NCBI GenBank assembly: GCA_031423955.1
Contig: JANPGJ010000681.1
Span: 1 to 62,393 of the forward strand
DNA length: 62,393 bases
DNA from: JAEUOS01 sp031423955
Lineage (GTDB): Bacteria > Pseudomonadota > Gammaproteobacteria > Burkholderiales > JAEUOS01
Direction: 5' to 3'
Shown here: positions 42,981 through 51,901 of the stretch, in pieces
Layout: the number at the start of each line of letters is the position of its first letter
Numbering within the stretch: position 1 is the stretch's first letter
Made by a program: the position numbers and the translations under genes
The notes under the pieces: generated by a model
What the model was told of the DNA's origin: nothing
Seen by the model: only the letters and a program-made list of their open reading frames with translations
Database searches by the model: none

Positions 42981-43589
42981 TCATTGGCGGCTGGCGCGCA
43001 ACACCGCAGCGCGCACCAGCGGCAGGCGGTCATTGCCGAAGTACATGTCGTCGCCACCGACAAACATGGTCGGTGAGCCGAAGCCGCCGCGGCGAATCAC
43101 CTCCTCGGTATTCGCCTTCAATTGGTCCTTGATGTCCTGGCGCGCGATGCCGGCCAGGGTCGCCGCCGCGTCCACACCGACCTGCCGGCACAAGTCGGCC
43201 AGCACATCGTCCCGCGAGATATCCCGGTCGCCGCCCCAGTAGGCCTCGAAGGCGGCGGTGGCGAACGGGACCAGCATGCCCGCCGGTTCGAGCAATATGC
43301 AGGCGCGCATCGCCTTGACGCTGTTGACCGGGAATACCGTCGGCGGAAACTTGAGGGCGACGCCGGCATGGCGCGCCCAATCGCCGATGTCCTTCAACTG
43401 GTAGGCGGCCTTGGCCGGCACCGGGTTCTGGCGCCCGGCATAGACACTCGGATTGACGCTGTTGAAAATGCCGCCGACCAGGATCGGGCGCCAGCGGATC
43501 GCGGCACCCACTTCGGCAGCCAGTGGCTGGATATTGTGGAACGCGAGATAGGTCCAGGGGCTGGAGATATCGAAGAAGAATTCAATCAT
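42981..43589 (-). CDS. DsbA-family 2-hydroxychromene-2-carboxylate isomerase-like protein
   Basis: A 202-residue thioredoxin-fold enzyme. The N-terminal motif is FFFDISSPWTYLAF, with Ser where the isomerase keeps its catalytic residue (SPW/SPY type), followed by RWRPILVGGIFN. The end reads GGFGSPTMFVGGDDMYFGND (Pro after Ser, substrate/glutathione loop) and NDRLPLV. It uses glutathione for cis-trans isomerisation in aromatic degradation. It is the first gene of a two-gene operon with the GST-like gene. Confidence 0.85.
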   Translation of the reverse strand: MIEFFFDISSPWTYLAFHNIQPLAAEVGAAIRWRPILVGGIFNSVNPSVYAGRQNPVPAKAAYQLKDIGDWARHAGVALKFPPTVFPVNSVKAMRACILLEPAGMLVPFATAAFEAYWGGDRDISRDDVLADLCRQVGVDAAATLAGIARQDIKDQLKANTEEVIRRGGFGSPTMFVGGDDMYFGNDRLPLVRAAVLRASRQ

Positions 43590-43719
43590 GGCGTGGTGTA
43601 CCGGGAGTCTCAAAGGTTGGTGGCCATCAATATACAAGGCGCGGTTTGCGCGCGCCGACTGTGCTGTCGGCGTTACTCGTCGGGCCGGTCGCTCGCTCGG
43701 GTTCGCGCTTGGCCCGCGG

Positions 43720-44046
43720 AGCGCGGTCGATGACGATGCCGCGTTCGATAAATTCATCCGCGCCACCACCGGCACCACCTATCATCCGGTCGGCACCTGC
43801 AAGATGGGGCCGGCGAGTGACCCGATGGCGGTGGTCGATGCCGGCCTCTGCGTGCACGGCGTCGAAGGCTTGCGGGTGGCCGATGCCTCGATCATGCTGG
43901 ACATCATCGGCGGCAATACCAGCGCGCCTTCCATGATGATCGGCGAGCGGGCGGCGGAATTCATGCTCGCCGGGCGGGGGCGGCTTAAGCGGCCCGGATT
44001 GGCGTGCTGTGGTCAGCGTTGTGTTGGCAGCGACATGCTTGCCTGA
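43720..44046 (+). pseudogene. GMC oxidoreductase, C-terminal remnant
   Basis: Only the C-terminal domain of a GMC-type FAD oxidoreductase remains: FDKFIRATTGTTYHPVGTCK with the catalytic His, then VHGVEGLRVADASIMLDIIG and NTSAPSMMIGERAAEFMLAG. A complete enzyme has about 530 residues with an N-terminal GxGxxG FAD motif; no trace of this is upstream. The tail after LAGRG is not family-like. It is therefore a deletion relic. Confidence 0.88.
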
Positions 44047-44089
44047 CGGTCGCGCGGTCAGCCAGCGCACCATTGTCGCGTTGATTGCG

Positions 44090-45274
44090 CTACTTGCCAA
44101 GCACCCCGGCTGCTGTCAAGCGTTCAAGCTCCGCCTCCCCGATGCCCAGCATGTCACGCAGCGTCGCCGCGCTGTGCTCGCCCTTTTGCGGCACTGGCGA
44201 GCGCAGTTCCGAAGATGTGCCCGACATGCGATAGGGCGGATTGATGCCGGTGAATTCGCCGGCGCCGTCGGTCACCCGGGTAAACAGGCCGCGCGCCAGC
44301 AGGTGCGGGTTGGACAGGGCGTCAGCGGGATCGGCATAGAGCGAACACGGCACGCCAGCGGCTTCGAATGTCTGCACGCATTCGCGTGCGCTGCGGGTGG
44401 CGGCCCAGGCCTCGACGCATGCCATCAGCACCTGCCAGTTGGCGCTGCGCGCGCCGACGGTGGCGAAGCGCGCATCGTCGATCAGCTCCGGCTGGCCGAT
44501 GGCCTCGCACAGGGTGACGAAATTGCGCTGGGTGATCGGCGCGATCAGCAGGTCGGTGTCGGCGGCGCGGATCGGGCCGTAGGTGTGGCGCTTGCCGGGC
44601 ACCGGGAATTGCGCCTCCTGCAATTCGTAGACCAGGAGGTTGAGCATGCAGTCCATCAGCGCCACATCGACCTGCTGGCCAGTGCCGGTGCGCGAGCGTT
44701 GCAGCAACGCGGTCTGGATGGCGGAGAAGGCATAGATGCCGCCCAGCACATCGGCCATGAACACCGCACCGGCAGCCGGGCGGTCGCGATCGCCGGCATA
44801 GCGCATCAAGGCGCGGTCGAAGCCGCTGCCGGCATGCACCACGGGCGCATAGGCCGGCTTGCCGGCATCCGGCCCGCTCTGGCCATAGCCGGAAATCGAG
44901 CAATACACCAGGCGCGGGTTGATGGCGGCAAGCGTCGCGTAATCGAGGCCGAGGCGCTGCATCACGCCGGGGCGGAAGTTTTCGAGCACCACGTCGGCTT
45001 TTTCGACCATGCGCTTGACCAGCAACAGGGCTTCCGGATTCTTGAGGTCAAGCGCGACGCTTTTCTTGCCGGCATTGAGCTGGCCGAAATAGGTGCCGTG
45101 GCCATTGCGCAATGGCGCCCGCTGGCGCATGTCGTCGCCGTCGGGTGACTCGATCTTGATCACATCGGCACCGACGTCGGCCAGCAGGCGGGCGGCATAG
45201 GGGCCGGCAATCATGCTGGTGAAATCGAGCACGCAAAGGCCGGCAAGGGCATCGGTTTTGGGGGCGGCGGTCAT
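44090..45274 (-). CDS. CaiB/BaiF family CoA-transferase
   Basis: A 394-residue class III CoA-transferase: LCVLDFTSMIAGPYAARLLA and DVGADVIKIESPDGDDMRQR at the N-terminus, NAGKKSVALDLKNPE, VVLENFRPGVMQRLGLD, and GGIYAFSAIQTALLQRSRTG near the middle. The catalytic Asp lies in DVALMDCMLNLLVYEL. It would activate the carboxylic acid as CoA thioester. It is the third gene of the operon echA-gntR-caiB, 50 bp behind the regulator gene. Confidence 0.9.
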   Translation of the reverse strand: MTAAPKTDALAGLCVLDFTSMIAGPYAARLLADVGADVIKIESPDGDDMRQRAPLRNGHGTYFGQLNAGKKSVALDLKNPEALLLVKRMVEKADVVLENFRPGVMQRLGLDYATLAAINPRLVYCSISGYGQSGPDAGKPAYAPVVHAGSGFDRALMRYAGDRDRPAAGAVFMADVLGGIYAFSAIQTALLQRSRTGTGQQVDVALMDCMLNLLVYELQEAQFPVPGKRHTYGPIRAADTDLLIAPITQRNFVTLCEAIGQPELIDDARFATVGARSANWQVLMACVEAWAATRSARECVQTFEAAGVPCSLYADPADALSNPHLLARGLFTRVTDGAGEFTGINPPYRMSGTSSELRSPVPQKGEHSAATLRDMLGIGEAELERLTAAGVLGK

Positions 45275-45324
45275 GGTGATGCCTTGGTCAGCTGGAAGAG
45301 GTGCGAGAGTACCTGATGCCGCGC

Positions 45325-46125
45325 TCAGGCCGCGCTGCGGCGCCGGCTTGCCGCGCGTGCCGGCGGTGCCGCCGCGCCGGGTTGCTCCTTGAGCAGCCGA
45401 TGCACCGACTCCAGGTGCGCACGCATCAGGGTGCAGGCGCGATCGGCATCGCGGGCGCGCAATGTGGCGAGGAACTCGCGGCGCTTTTCGACCAGCCGTG
45501 GCTGCGGCTTGCCGCCGGTCGCCACCCGCAGCGCCACGAAGCGCATCAGGATCTCGGTCAGCGAATGCACCATCATCGCCAGTACCTGGTTGTGGGTGGC
45601 GGCTACCAACAGGCGGTAGAACTCGCGCGAGCATTCGACGCGGTCGAGAAAACGCCCCTCTTGCGTCATCACCTCGGTGCGATCGATGTTCGCCGCCAGC
45701 GCGTCGAAGTCGGCGCGGGTGGCGCGCGCGCTGGCCAGGCGCACCACCAGGTCCTGGATATGCACCCGTGCCTCGGTCAGCTCTTCGACCGTGATCGAGC
45801 CCAGGGACAGCATGTCCTGCATCACCTGGTTCATCTGGCCGGTGTTGCCTTCGCGGATGAAGGCGCCGCCCTTGACCCCCTTGCGCAAGTGCACGATGCC
45901 AGCGATCTCCAGGCTGCGCAGGGCTTCGCGCAAGGCGTTGCGGCCGACACCCAGTTGCAGGGCGAGTTCACGCTCGGCCGGCAACTTGTCGCCCGGCTTG
46001 AGCTGGCCGGCGCCGAGCTGATCGCGAATGCGCTGGCAAATTTCCTCGAAGGCGCGCCGCGTGTGGATCGGCGCGAACAGGGCGGCGGCCGGGGTGTCGC
46101 CTGGCGCGGGGCGCGAGATTGGCAT
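45325..46125 (-). CDS. FadR/GntR-family repressor
   Basis: A 266-residue regulator. The winged helix at about residues 25-90 reads RRAFEEICQRIRDQLGAGQL, LPAERELALQLGVGRNALRE and ALRSLEIAGIVHLRKGVKGG, the FadR-type recognition helix. The FCD domain covers about residues 105-235 (EFYRLLVAATHNQVLAMMVH). The family recognises TNGTNNNACNA; exactly such sites occur at 47015 and 59213. Being in the second position of the echA operon, it is probably autoregulated, with an acyl-CoA or acid as effector. Confidence 0.9.
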   Translation of the reverse strand: MPISRPAPGDTPAAALFAPIHTRRAFEEICQRIRDQLGAGQLKPGDKLPAERELALQLGVGRNALREALRSLEIAGIVHLRKGVKGGAFIREGNTGQMNQVMQDMLSLGSITVEELTEARVHIQDLVVRLASARATRADFDALAANIDRTEVMTQEGRFLDRVECSREFYRLLVAATHNQVLAMMVHSLTEILMRFVALRVATGGKPQPRLVEKRREFLATLRARDADRACTLMRAHLESVHRLLKEQPGAAAPPARAASRRRSAA

Positions 46126-46150
46126 GGCGGATGCGCGAAGGCTGCGGTGC

Positions 46151-46969
46151 CTAGCGGCCGGAGTACTGCGGTTTGCGCTTCTCGACAAACGCGCGCACCG
46201 CCTCCTTGTGGTCTTCGGTCTGGAAGGTCACCATTTCCAGCGCATAGGAGGTGTCGAGAATCAGGTTCATCTGCGCTTTCAGTTGCTTGTTGACCGACAG
46301 CTTGGTCCAGCGAATCGCCCAGGTGGGCCCGTTGGCCAGCTCTACGGCGATCTCGCGGGCCTTGGCGTAGACCTCATCGACCGGCACCGCGTGGTTCACC
46401 AGCCCCATGCGCGCAGCGTCTGCGCCATTGATCAGGGTGCCACGCATCAGGAACTCCTTGGCACGGTTCGGTCCCACCAGGAGCGGCCAGATCACCGCGC
46501 CGCCGTCGCCGGCCACCAGACCGATCTTCACATGCGGGTCGGCGATGCGCGCGCCTTCGGCGGCAACAGTGATGTCGCAGAACAGGGCGACGGTGGCGGC
46601 CAGGCCAATGCAGTCGCCGTTGATGGCGCAGACGATCGGCTGCGCGCAGTCGAGGATGTTCTGCACGATGCGCATGCCGCCAGAGGGCTCGATCATCTCG
46701 CCTTCCTCAAACACGTCGCCGCCCGGGCGATCGAGCATGCCCTTGACGTTGCCGCCGACCGAGAAGTACTTGCCCGAGCCCTGCAGAAGAATTGCATTGA
46801 CTTCGCGATCGCGCGCCAGGTCGGCCCAGATGTCCTGCAGCTCCACATGGAAGCGGTGGGCGATGCGGTTGCCGGTTTCCGGCTGGTTCAGGGTCACGAT
46901 CGCCAGCTTGCCCTCTTTCTCGATCTTCAGGCACTCATAGCGGGAGTAGTCGATGCTTGCACTGGACAT
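46151..46969 (-). CDS. Enoyl-CoA hydratase/isomerase family protein (2)
   Basis: A 272-residue crotonase. It carries LKIEKEGKLAIVTLNQPETG, the oxyanion block GSGKYFSVGGNVKGM (with Gly instead of the usual Ala-Gly-Asp order), VCAINGDCIGLAATVALFCD and VKIGLVAGDGGAVIWPLLVG, the last containing the acidic catalytic segment. ATG 46969 is taken; the frame runs on upstream into the promoter. First gene of the operon with the FadR-type repressor and CaiB enzyme (gaps of 25 and 50 bp). Confidence 0.88.
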   Translation of the reverse strand: MSSASIDYSRYECLKIEKEGKLAIVTLNQPETGNRIAHRFHVELQDIWADLARDREVNAILLQGSGKYFSVGGNVKGMLDRPGGDVFEEGEMIEPSGGMRIVQNILDCAQPIVCAINGDCIGLAATVALFCDITVAAEGARIADPHVKIGLVAGDGGAVIWPLLVGPNRAKEFLMRGTLINGADAARMGLVNHAVPVDEVYAKAREIAVELANGPTWAIRWTKLSVNKQLKAQMNLILDTSYALEMVTFQTEDHKEAVRAFVEKRKPQYSGR

Positions 46970-46982
46970 GATGGCGGCGGGC

Positions 46983-47011
46983 TTGACAGTAGTTGGGTGA
47001 GCACTTATGCT
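46983..47011 (+). promoter_or_regulatory. Sigma-70 promoter of the acyl-CoA dehydrogenase operon
   Basis: TTGACA (46983-46988), 17-bp spacer, TATGCT (47006-47011). It points toward the acyl-CoA dehydrogenase at 47072. The start site would fall inside the FadR-type operator. Confidence 0.7.
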
Positions 47012-47014
47012 AAA

Positions 47015-47025
47015 TGGTACTACCA
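47015..47025. promoter_or_regulatory. FadR-type operator TGGTACTACCA
   Basis: TGGTACTACCA fits the FadR-subfamily consensus TNGTNNNACNA and is the core of a perfect palindrome AATGGTA-C-TACCATT (47013-47027). It begins 4 bp behind the -10 box, in the 102-bp gap between the divergent echA and acyl-CoA dehydrogenase starts, so a bound dimer would block the rightward promoter and probably the leftward one. Confidence 0.75.
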
Positions 47026-47071
47026 TTAATTGCAAGTGCCACGGCAGGCTTTTTCCAGAAACAGGGCGACG

Positions 47072-48211
47072 ATGAATTTCAACGAAGAACAACTGGCCTT
47101 TCGCGACAGCATCCGCCGCATGGTCGACAAGCATGTGGCGCCGATCGCCGCCGAGATCGACGAGACCGACCGCTTTCCGGAGGAGCTGTTGCCGATCTAT
47201 GGCGAGATGGGCCTGATGCAGCTGTGGGTGCCCGAGGAGTATGGCGGGCCGAACGGCAACCTGACCATGATGTGCATGGCGCGCGAGGAGATTTCGCGCG
47301 TCTCGCCGGCCTGCGGCTCGCTGGCGGGATTGAACACCATGTTCATCATGCCGCTCCTGCATTTCGGATCCGAGGAGCAGCGCCGCCGCTTCCTGCCGAT
47401 CATCGCACGCGGCGGCGTGGTCACCGCGATCGCGATTTCGGAGCCGCAGGCCGGGTCGGATGTGAGCGCGATGAGCACCCGCGCGGTAAAGGATGGCGAC
47501 TCCTATGTGATCAACGGCCGCAAGCAATGGTGCAGCTATGGCGTGGTCGCCGATTTCATCGTACTGATGGCCCGCACCAGCGGCGACACCGGCGCGGACG
47601 GCATTTCCGCCTTCATCCTGGAACCGAAGAAAATGAAGGGCATCAGCTTCGGGCGGCACGAGCGCAAGATGGGCTGGCGCGGTGCGCCCAACACGCCGAT
47701 CTTCCTGGACGATGTGCGGGTGCCGGCCGAGAACCTGGTGGGTGAGGAAGGCAAGGGTTTCCGCGCCTCGATGCGCGCGCTCGACCTGAACCGCCCGACC
47801 ATCGGCGCGCAGTCGGTCGGCCTGGCGCAGGGTGCGATGGATGCCTCGATCGCCTATGCGAAAGAGCGCAAGCAGTTCAAGCGCGCGATCGGCGAATTCC
47901 AGGGCGTGCAGTTCATGCTGGCCGATATGGTGATGAACATCGAGGCGGCGCGCGCCCTGGTGTATGAATGCGCGCGCGCCGGCGACGAGCGCGACTGGAA
48001 GCGCCTGAACGTGCTGGCCAGCATGGCCAAGTGTTTCGCCAGCGACATGGCGATGAAGGTCACCACCGATGCGGTGCAGATCTTCGGCGGCTACGGCTAC
48101 ACCCGCGACTATCCGGTCGAGCGCATGATGCGCGATGCCAAGCTGGCGCAGATCTTCGAAGGCACCAACCAGATCCAGCGCATGGTGATCGCGCGCGATT
48201 TGCTGAAATGA
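47072..48211 (+). CDS. Acyl-CoA dehydrogenase
   Basis: A 379-residue FAD enzyme of full family length: FNEEQLAFRDSIRRMVDKHV at the N-terminus, AISEPQAGSDVSAM (FAD/substrate loop), MGWRGAPNTPIFLDDVRVP, YAKERKQFKRAIGEFQGVQ, and the end QIFEGTNQIQRMVIARDLL with the catalytic base Glu363. It oxidises acyl-CoA to 2-enoyl-CoA and would pass electrons to ETF. ATG 47072 is preferred, 61 bp downstream of the promoter -10. First gene of the operon with a Bug receptor and the fused dehydrogenase. Confidence 0.92.
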   Translation: MNFNEEQLAFRDSIRRMVDKHVAPIAAEIDETDRFPEELLPIYGEMGLMQLWVPEEYGGPNGNLTMMCMAREEISRVSPACGSLAGLNTMFIMPLLHFGSEEQRRRFLPIIARGGVVTAIAISEPQAGSDVSAMSTRAVKDGDSYVINGRKQWCSYGVVADFIVLMARTSGDTGADGISAFILEPKKMKGISFGRHERKMGWRGAPNTPIFLDDVRVPAENLVGEEGKGFRASMRALDLNRPTIGAQSVGLAQGAMDASIAYAKERKQFKRAIGEFQGVQFMLADMVMNIEAARALVYECARAGDERDWKRLNVLASMAKCFASDMAMKVTTDAVQIFGGYGYTRDYPVERMMRDAKLAQIFEGTNQIQRMVIARDLLK

Positions 48212-48222
48212 GAAGGATCAAC

Positions 48223-49188
48223 ATGCGCCAACTGATCACCCTGCTGTTCGCTGCGGGGATTGCCGCGCCTGCGGCACTCCTGGCCCAGGGCTTTCCGGGC
48301 AAGCCGATTCGCATCCTGGTGCCCTACCCGGCCGGCGGCACCACCGACTTGATGGCACGTGCGCTGCAGGAGCCGCTGCAGAAGTCGCTGGGACAGCCGG
48401 TGTTGATCGAGAACAAACCGGGCGCCTCCGGCATCATCGCTGCGCGCGAAGTGGCGCGCTCGACGCCGGACGGCCACACCCTGCTGTTCATCAACAGCGG
48501 CATCGTGGCGGTGACGCCCTATGTGGTGAAGGACGCCGGTTTCGACGGCATCAAGGACTTTGCGCCGGTGGCGCTGGTATCCGTCGCGCCGCTGATGGTG
48601 GTGGTCAACCCGGCGGTTCCGGCAAGCGACCTGAGGGGCTTCATCGAGTATGTGAAGCAGCAGCCCAACCCGGTGGAATTCGCCTCGGCGGGTACCGGCT
48701 CCCTCGGCCATCTGGCGAGTGAACTGTTCGCCCGGACCGCGGGGCTGAAGATGACCCACATTCCCTACAAGGGGCAGGCACCGACCACCAATGCGATCGT
48801 CGCCGGCGAAGTGAAGATGCTGATCACCACCGCTTCAGCGGCGATGAACGGCTTCATCGCCAGCGGCAAGTTGAAGCTGCTCGGGGTGACCTCGCCCGAG
48901 GCTTCGCCACTGGCGCCGGGCGCGCCACCGGTGGCCTCGGCATTGCCGGGATACGCGGCCGAGACCTGGTTCGGCTTCATCGCCGCGGCCAATACGCCGG
49001 TGGATGTGGTTGGCAAGCTCAATGATGCGATCAACCGCTCGCTCGAGACGCCGGAAATGCAGAAGCGCTTCGCCGGCTTTGGCGTGCAGGCCAGGACCGC
49101 CACTCCCAAACGAGTGAGCGAAATGATCGCCGAGGACGTGGCGCGCTGGGCGCCGGTCATCCGCGACAACAACATCCGCGCCGATTGA
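48223..49188 (+). CDS. Bug-type tripartite tricarboxylate receptor protein (7)
   Basis: A 321-residue periplasmic receptor with a signal peptide ending about residue 21 (PAALLA before QGFPGKPI). The binding loop is VPYPAGGTTDLMAR. Other blocks are LGQPVLIENKPGASGIIAAR, TPDGHTLLFI and THIPYKGQAP. ATG 48223 has an AGAAGGA site 6 bp upstream; an alternative ATG 48208 overlaps the previous stop. Located between two acyl-CoA dehydrogenase genes, it is the likely capture protein for the acid degraded by this operon. Confidence 0.92.
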   Translation: MRQLITLLFAAGIAAPAALLAQGFPGKPIRILVPYPAGGTTDLMARALQEPLQKSLGQPVLIENKPGASGIIAAREVARSTPDGHTLLFINSGIVAVTPYVVKDAGFDGIKDFAPVALVSVAPLMVVVNPAVPASDLRGFIEYVKQQPNPVEFASAGTGSLGHLASELFARTAGLKMTHIPYKGQAPTTNAIVAGEVKMLITTASAAMNGFIASGKLKLLGVTSPEASPLAPGAPPVASALPGYAAETWFGFIAAANTPVDVVGKLNDAINRSLETPEMQKRFAGFGVQARTATPKRVSEMIAEDVARWAPVIRDNNIRAD

Positions 49189-49208
49189 GCGCGCACAGCG
49201 TTGGCCAG

Positions 49209-51452
49209 ATGAGCGGCAGGTCACAGCCGGGCGCGGAAGAACGCGAACTTCTGCGCGATTCGGTGCGCGGATTTTTAGCCGAATACTGGCCGGTCGCCGG
49301 TGCCATTGCAGCGCATGCGGACCCGGCAGCCCTGGCTGCAATCTGGCGTGGCCTGGCCGGGCAGGGGCTCACCATGCTCGGCAGCGATGCCGAGATCGGC
49401 GGCGTGGCCGAAATGCTGGTGGTGATGGAAGAGCTTGGCCGCGCCGCGTGTCCGCTGCCGCTGGCTGACGCGATGCTGGTCAACCTGGCATTCGGAAATT
49501 CGACTGACGCCGCGGCGCGGACACTGGTTGCCGCGCTGCACGCCGGCACGGCGATGCCGGTACTGGCATTGGGAATCGCGGATGGCGACGCGAGCGCCGG
49601 CACCATCACGGTCGGTGATGAAGGTGCCGACGGCGTGCTGCGCTTTGTCGATGCCGGCAGCGCCGTCTCCCATGTGTTGACCGCCGATGCCACAGGCGAC
49701 CGTTTGCTCGTGCTTCGGCTTGCCGATCCAGGCTGCAGTGTTCTGCCGGCGCGAGCCATGGGGCTGGCCGGCCCGGCCGAAATCAGGTTCACCAGGGCGC
49801 CGATCCATGAATTGGTGGTAGCGGCCGTGCCGGTGAGTGACCTGCACCGCCTGCGCCGCCTCGCCCTGGCGGCCCGCGCGCATGGCGCAGCGCGCCGGGC
49901 GTTCGAGATGGCGGTGGATTACGCGAAGGAAAGGCAGCAGTTCGGCAAACCGATCGGCAGTTTCCAGGCGGTGCAGCACAAGCTGGCCAATTGCCTCATC
50001 GGCCTCGAAGGCGTGCGTCTCACGCTGCACAACGCGGCGGCGCAATACGACCAAGGCGCGGCCGACTGGCGCTATTTCGCGTCGGCCGCCATCGCCTTTG
50101 GCGGCCCGGCGCTGCGCCAGGTGTCGCTGGAAACCCACCACGCCTTCGGCGCCATCGGCTATGCCGAGGAACATGAGGCACCGCGCCATTTCCGCCGCGT
50201 GCATCTGGATACGCTGGCGATGGGCGGCGTGCGCCGCGCCCGCGAGGAACTGGCGGCGCACTACTTTGATCTTGGCGGCAGCCTGCCGCGCTACGACCTC
50301 GGTGCGGCCGGCAATGCCTTTCGCGAGCAGGTGGCGGACTGGCTCGCAAGCAACTGGACGGGGGAGCGCAAGGCCGCATTCGATGCGCGCGAGTTTCACG
50401 ACCGCGAATTCGACCCCGCCTTCGCACGTGACATCGGCGCTACCGGCTGGATCGGACTCACCTGGCCGCGCGAGCACGGCGGCCAGGCGCGCACGCCGTT
50501 CGAGCAGATCGCCTTCATGGAGGAGATGGAGCGCGGCGAAGCACCGCGCATCGGCGCCTCCGTCCAGGCCACCGCGCTGATGTTGTTCGGCACCCCGGCG
50601 CAGCAGCAAAAGTACCTGCCGGAAGTCCTGGCGGGCGAGGCGATGCACGGCATGGGTTACAGCGAGCCGAATGCCGGCTCCGACCTGGCCTCGCTCAAGA
50701 CCTCGGCGGTGCGCGATGGCGAAGACTGGATGATCAACGGCCAGAAAATCTGGACCACCACCTGGTGGGGAAAATACATGTTCCTGGCCGCGCGCACCAA
50801 CCGCGAGGCCAAACCCGCGCATGCCGGCATCAGCATGTTCATCGTGCCAATGGACACACCGGGCATCCAGGTCAAGCCGGCGGCCACCATGTATGACGGC
50901 ACCTTCTCCAACATCTTTTACGACAACGTGCGGGTATCCGCAGACGCGTTGGTAGGTGAGGTCGACGGCGGCTGGAAGGTACTCACCAGTGCACTGGCCA
51001 CCGAGCGTGGCCTAGTCGGCGGCGGCATCGTTCTCAAGGTGGCGCATGCCTTCGGGCAACTGTGCCGGTTGGTGAAGCGCGCCGAACACGATGGCCGGCC
51101 ATTGCGCGAGGACGCACTGGTGCGCGAACGCATAGCGCAATTCGCCGCCGACATCGAGGTGGGGCGCCAACTGATGATGCATTGCGCCGAACTCGCCGGC
51201 AGCGGCGCCACCCCGCCCGAAACGGGCGCGATCAGCAAGGTGTTTTCCGGCGAACTGATGGAGCGCTTCGGCGAAGGCGCGCTGGAAATCCTGGGACTCG
51301 CCGCCACCCTCTCCCAGGGCGCACCCGGCGCCATCCAGAACGGCCGCTTCGAGCAGAACCTGCGGCACTCGCTGATGTGGGTGATCAGCATTGGCACCAA
51401 TGAGATCCAGCGCAGCCTGATTGCGCAGCGCGGGTTGGGGTTGCCGCGCTGA
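49209..51452 (+). CDS. Fused double acyl-CoA dehydrogenase
   Basis: A 747-residue protein made of two complete acyl-CoA dehydrogenase units. Unit 1 (about residues 5-350) starts EERELLRDSVRGFLAEYWP and ends THHAFGAIGYAEEHEAPRHF, without the EGTNEIQR-type end. Unit 2 (about 360-747) has WTGERKAAFDAREFHDREFD, GMGYSEPNAGSDLASLKTSA, NGQKIWTTTWWGKYM and WVISIGTNEIQRSLIAQRGL. This resembles the two different subunits of the alpha2-beta2 FadE pairs of actinobacterial steroid degradation, joined in one chain. ATG 49209 is used; TTG 49185 overlaps the Bug stop. Confidence 0.9.
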   Translation: MSGRSQPGAEERELLRDSVRGFLAEYWPVAGAIAAHADPAALAAIWRGLAGQGLTMLGSDAEIGGVAEMLVVMEELGRAACPLPLADAMLVNLAFGNSTDAAARTLVAALHAGTAMPVLALGIADGDASAGTITVGDEGADGVLRFVDAGSAVSHVLTADATGDRLLVLRLADPGCSVLPARAMGLAGPAEIRFTRAPIHELVVAAVPVSDLHRLRRLALAARAHGAARRAFEMAVDYAKERQQFGKPIGSFQAVQHKLANCLIGLEGVRLTLHNAAAQYDQGAADWRYFASAAIAFGGPALRQVSLETHHAFGAIGYAEEHEAPRHFRRVHLDTLAMGGVRRAREELAAHYFDLGGSLPRYDLGAAGNAFREQVADWLASNWTGERKAAFDAREFHDREFDPAFARDIGATGWIGLTWPREHGGQARTPFEQIAFMEEMERGEAPRIGASVQATALMLFGTPAQQQKYLPEVLAGEAMHGMGYSEPNAGSDLASLKTSAVRDGEDWMINGQKIWTTTWWGKYMFLAARTNREAKPAHAGISMFIVPMDTPGIQVKPAATMYDGTFSNIFYDNVRVSADALVGEVDGGWKVLTSALATERGLVGGGIVLKVAHAFGQLCRLVKRAEHDGRPLREDALVRERIAQFAADIEVGRQLMMHCAELAGSGATPPETGAISKVFSGELMERFGEGALEILGLAATLSQGAPGAIQNGRFEQNLRHSLMWVISIGTNEIQRSLIAQRGLGLPR

Positions 51453-51682
51453 ATTGGCGCAATCTGCGGGCCAGACCGCTGCCAGAAAGGCGAATCTCAT
51501 CATCCATTGCGCCTGAGTGCTTAAGGGCTCGGATTGTGTTGGTCGATGCGAACCACGCTCGAATATGGACCGCTTGTTTTCCCACGGAGCGCCAGAGAAG
51601 CGGCCCTTGACCCGGGTGGTTATCGAGTACATGAGCATTGGCTGCGGCCCGGAGGTAAACCTAATGCGTTCAGGAGCTCGCC

Positions 51683-51901
51683 ATGAAGTCGCCAAGCGTC
51701 GTCTCAGATCCGGAAATCCTCGGTGGAACGCCTGTCTTCATCGGGACCAGGGTGCCGGTGCGAATCCTCTTCGAACATCTGGAGGCGGGTGATCCGCTGG
51801 AGGTCTTCCTTGAGGACTTCCCTTCGGTGAGTCTGGAATTGGCTGTTCAAGTGCTCGAAGACGCCAAGACCGCGCTTGTGGACGATGCGCATCCTGCTTG
51901 A
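51683..51901 (+). CDS. DUF433 antitoxin
   Basis: A 72-residue DUF433 protein: VVSDPEILGGTPVFIGTRVP, VRILFEHLEAGDPLEVFLED, FPSVSLELAVQVLEDA. This winged-helix family is the standard antitoxin of DUF5615 PIN-like toxins. The next gene starts inside its 3' end (ATG 51885). A CAGGAG site stands 6 bp before ATG 51683. Confidence 0.9.
   Translation: MKSPSVVSDPEILGGTPVFIGTRVPVRILFEHLEAGDPLEVFLEDFPSVSLELAVQVLEDAKTALVDDAHPA

Noticed and set aside
49275..50822. 515-codon minus-strand frame opposite the fused dehydrogenase
   Set aside because: The plus strand encodes an unmistakable acyl-CoA dehydrogenase; the antisense product is low-complexity.
51453..51682. Small frames between the fused dehydrogenase and the DUF433 gene
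   Set aside because: Frames on both strands overlap, lack ribosome-binding sites and resemble nothing known; treated as an intergenic spacer.
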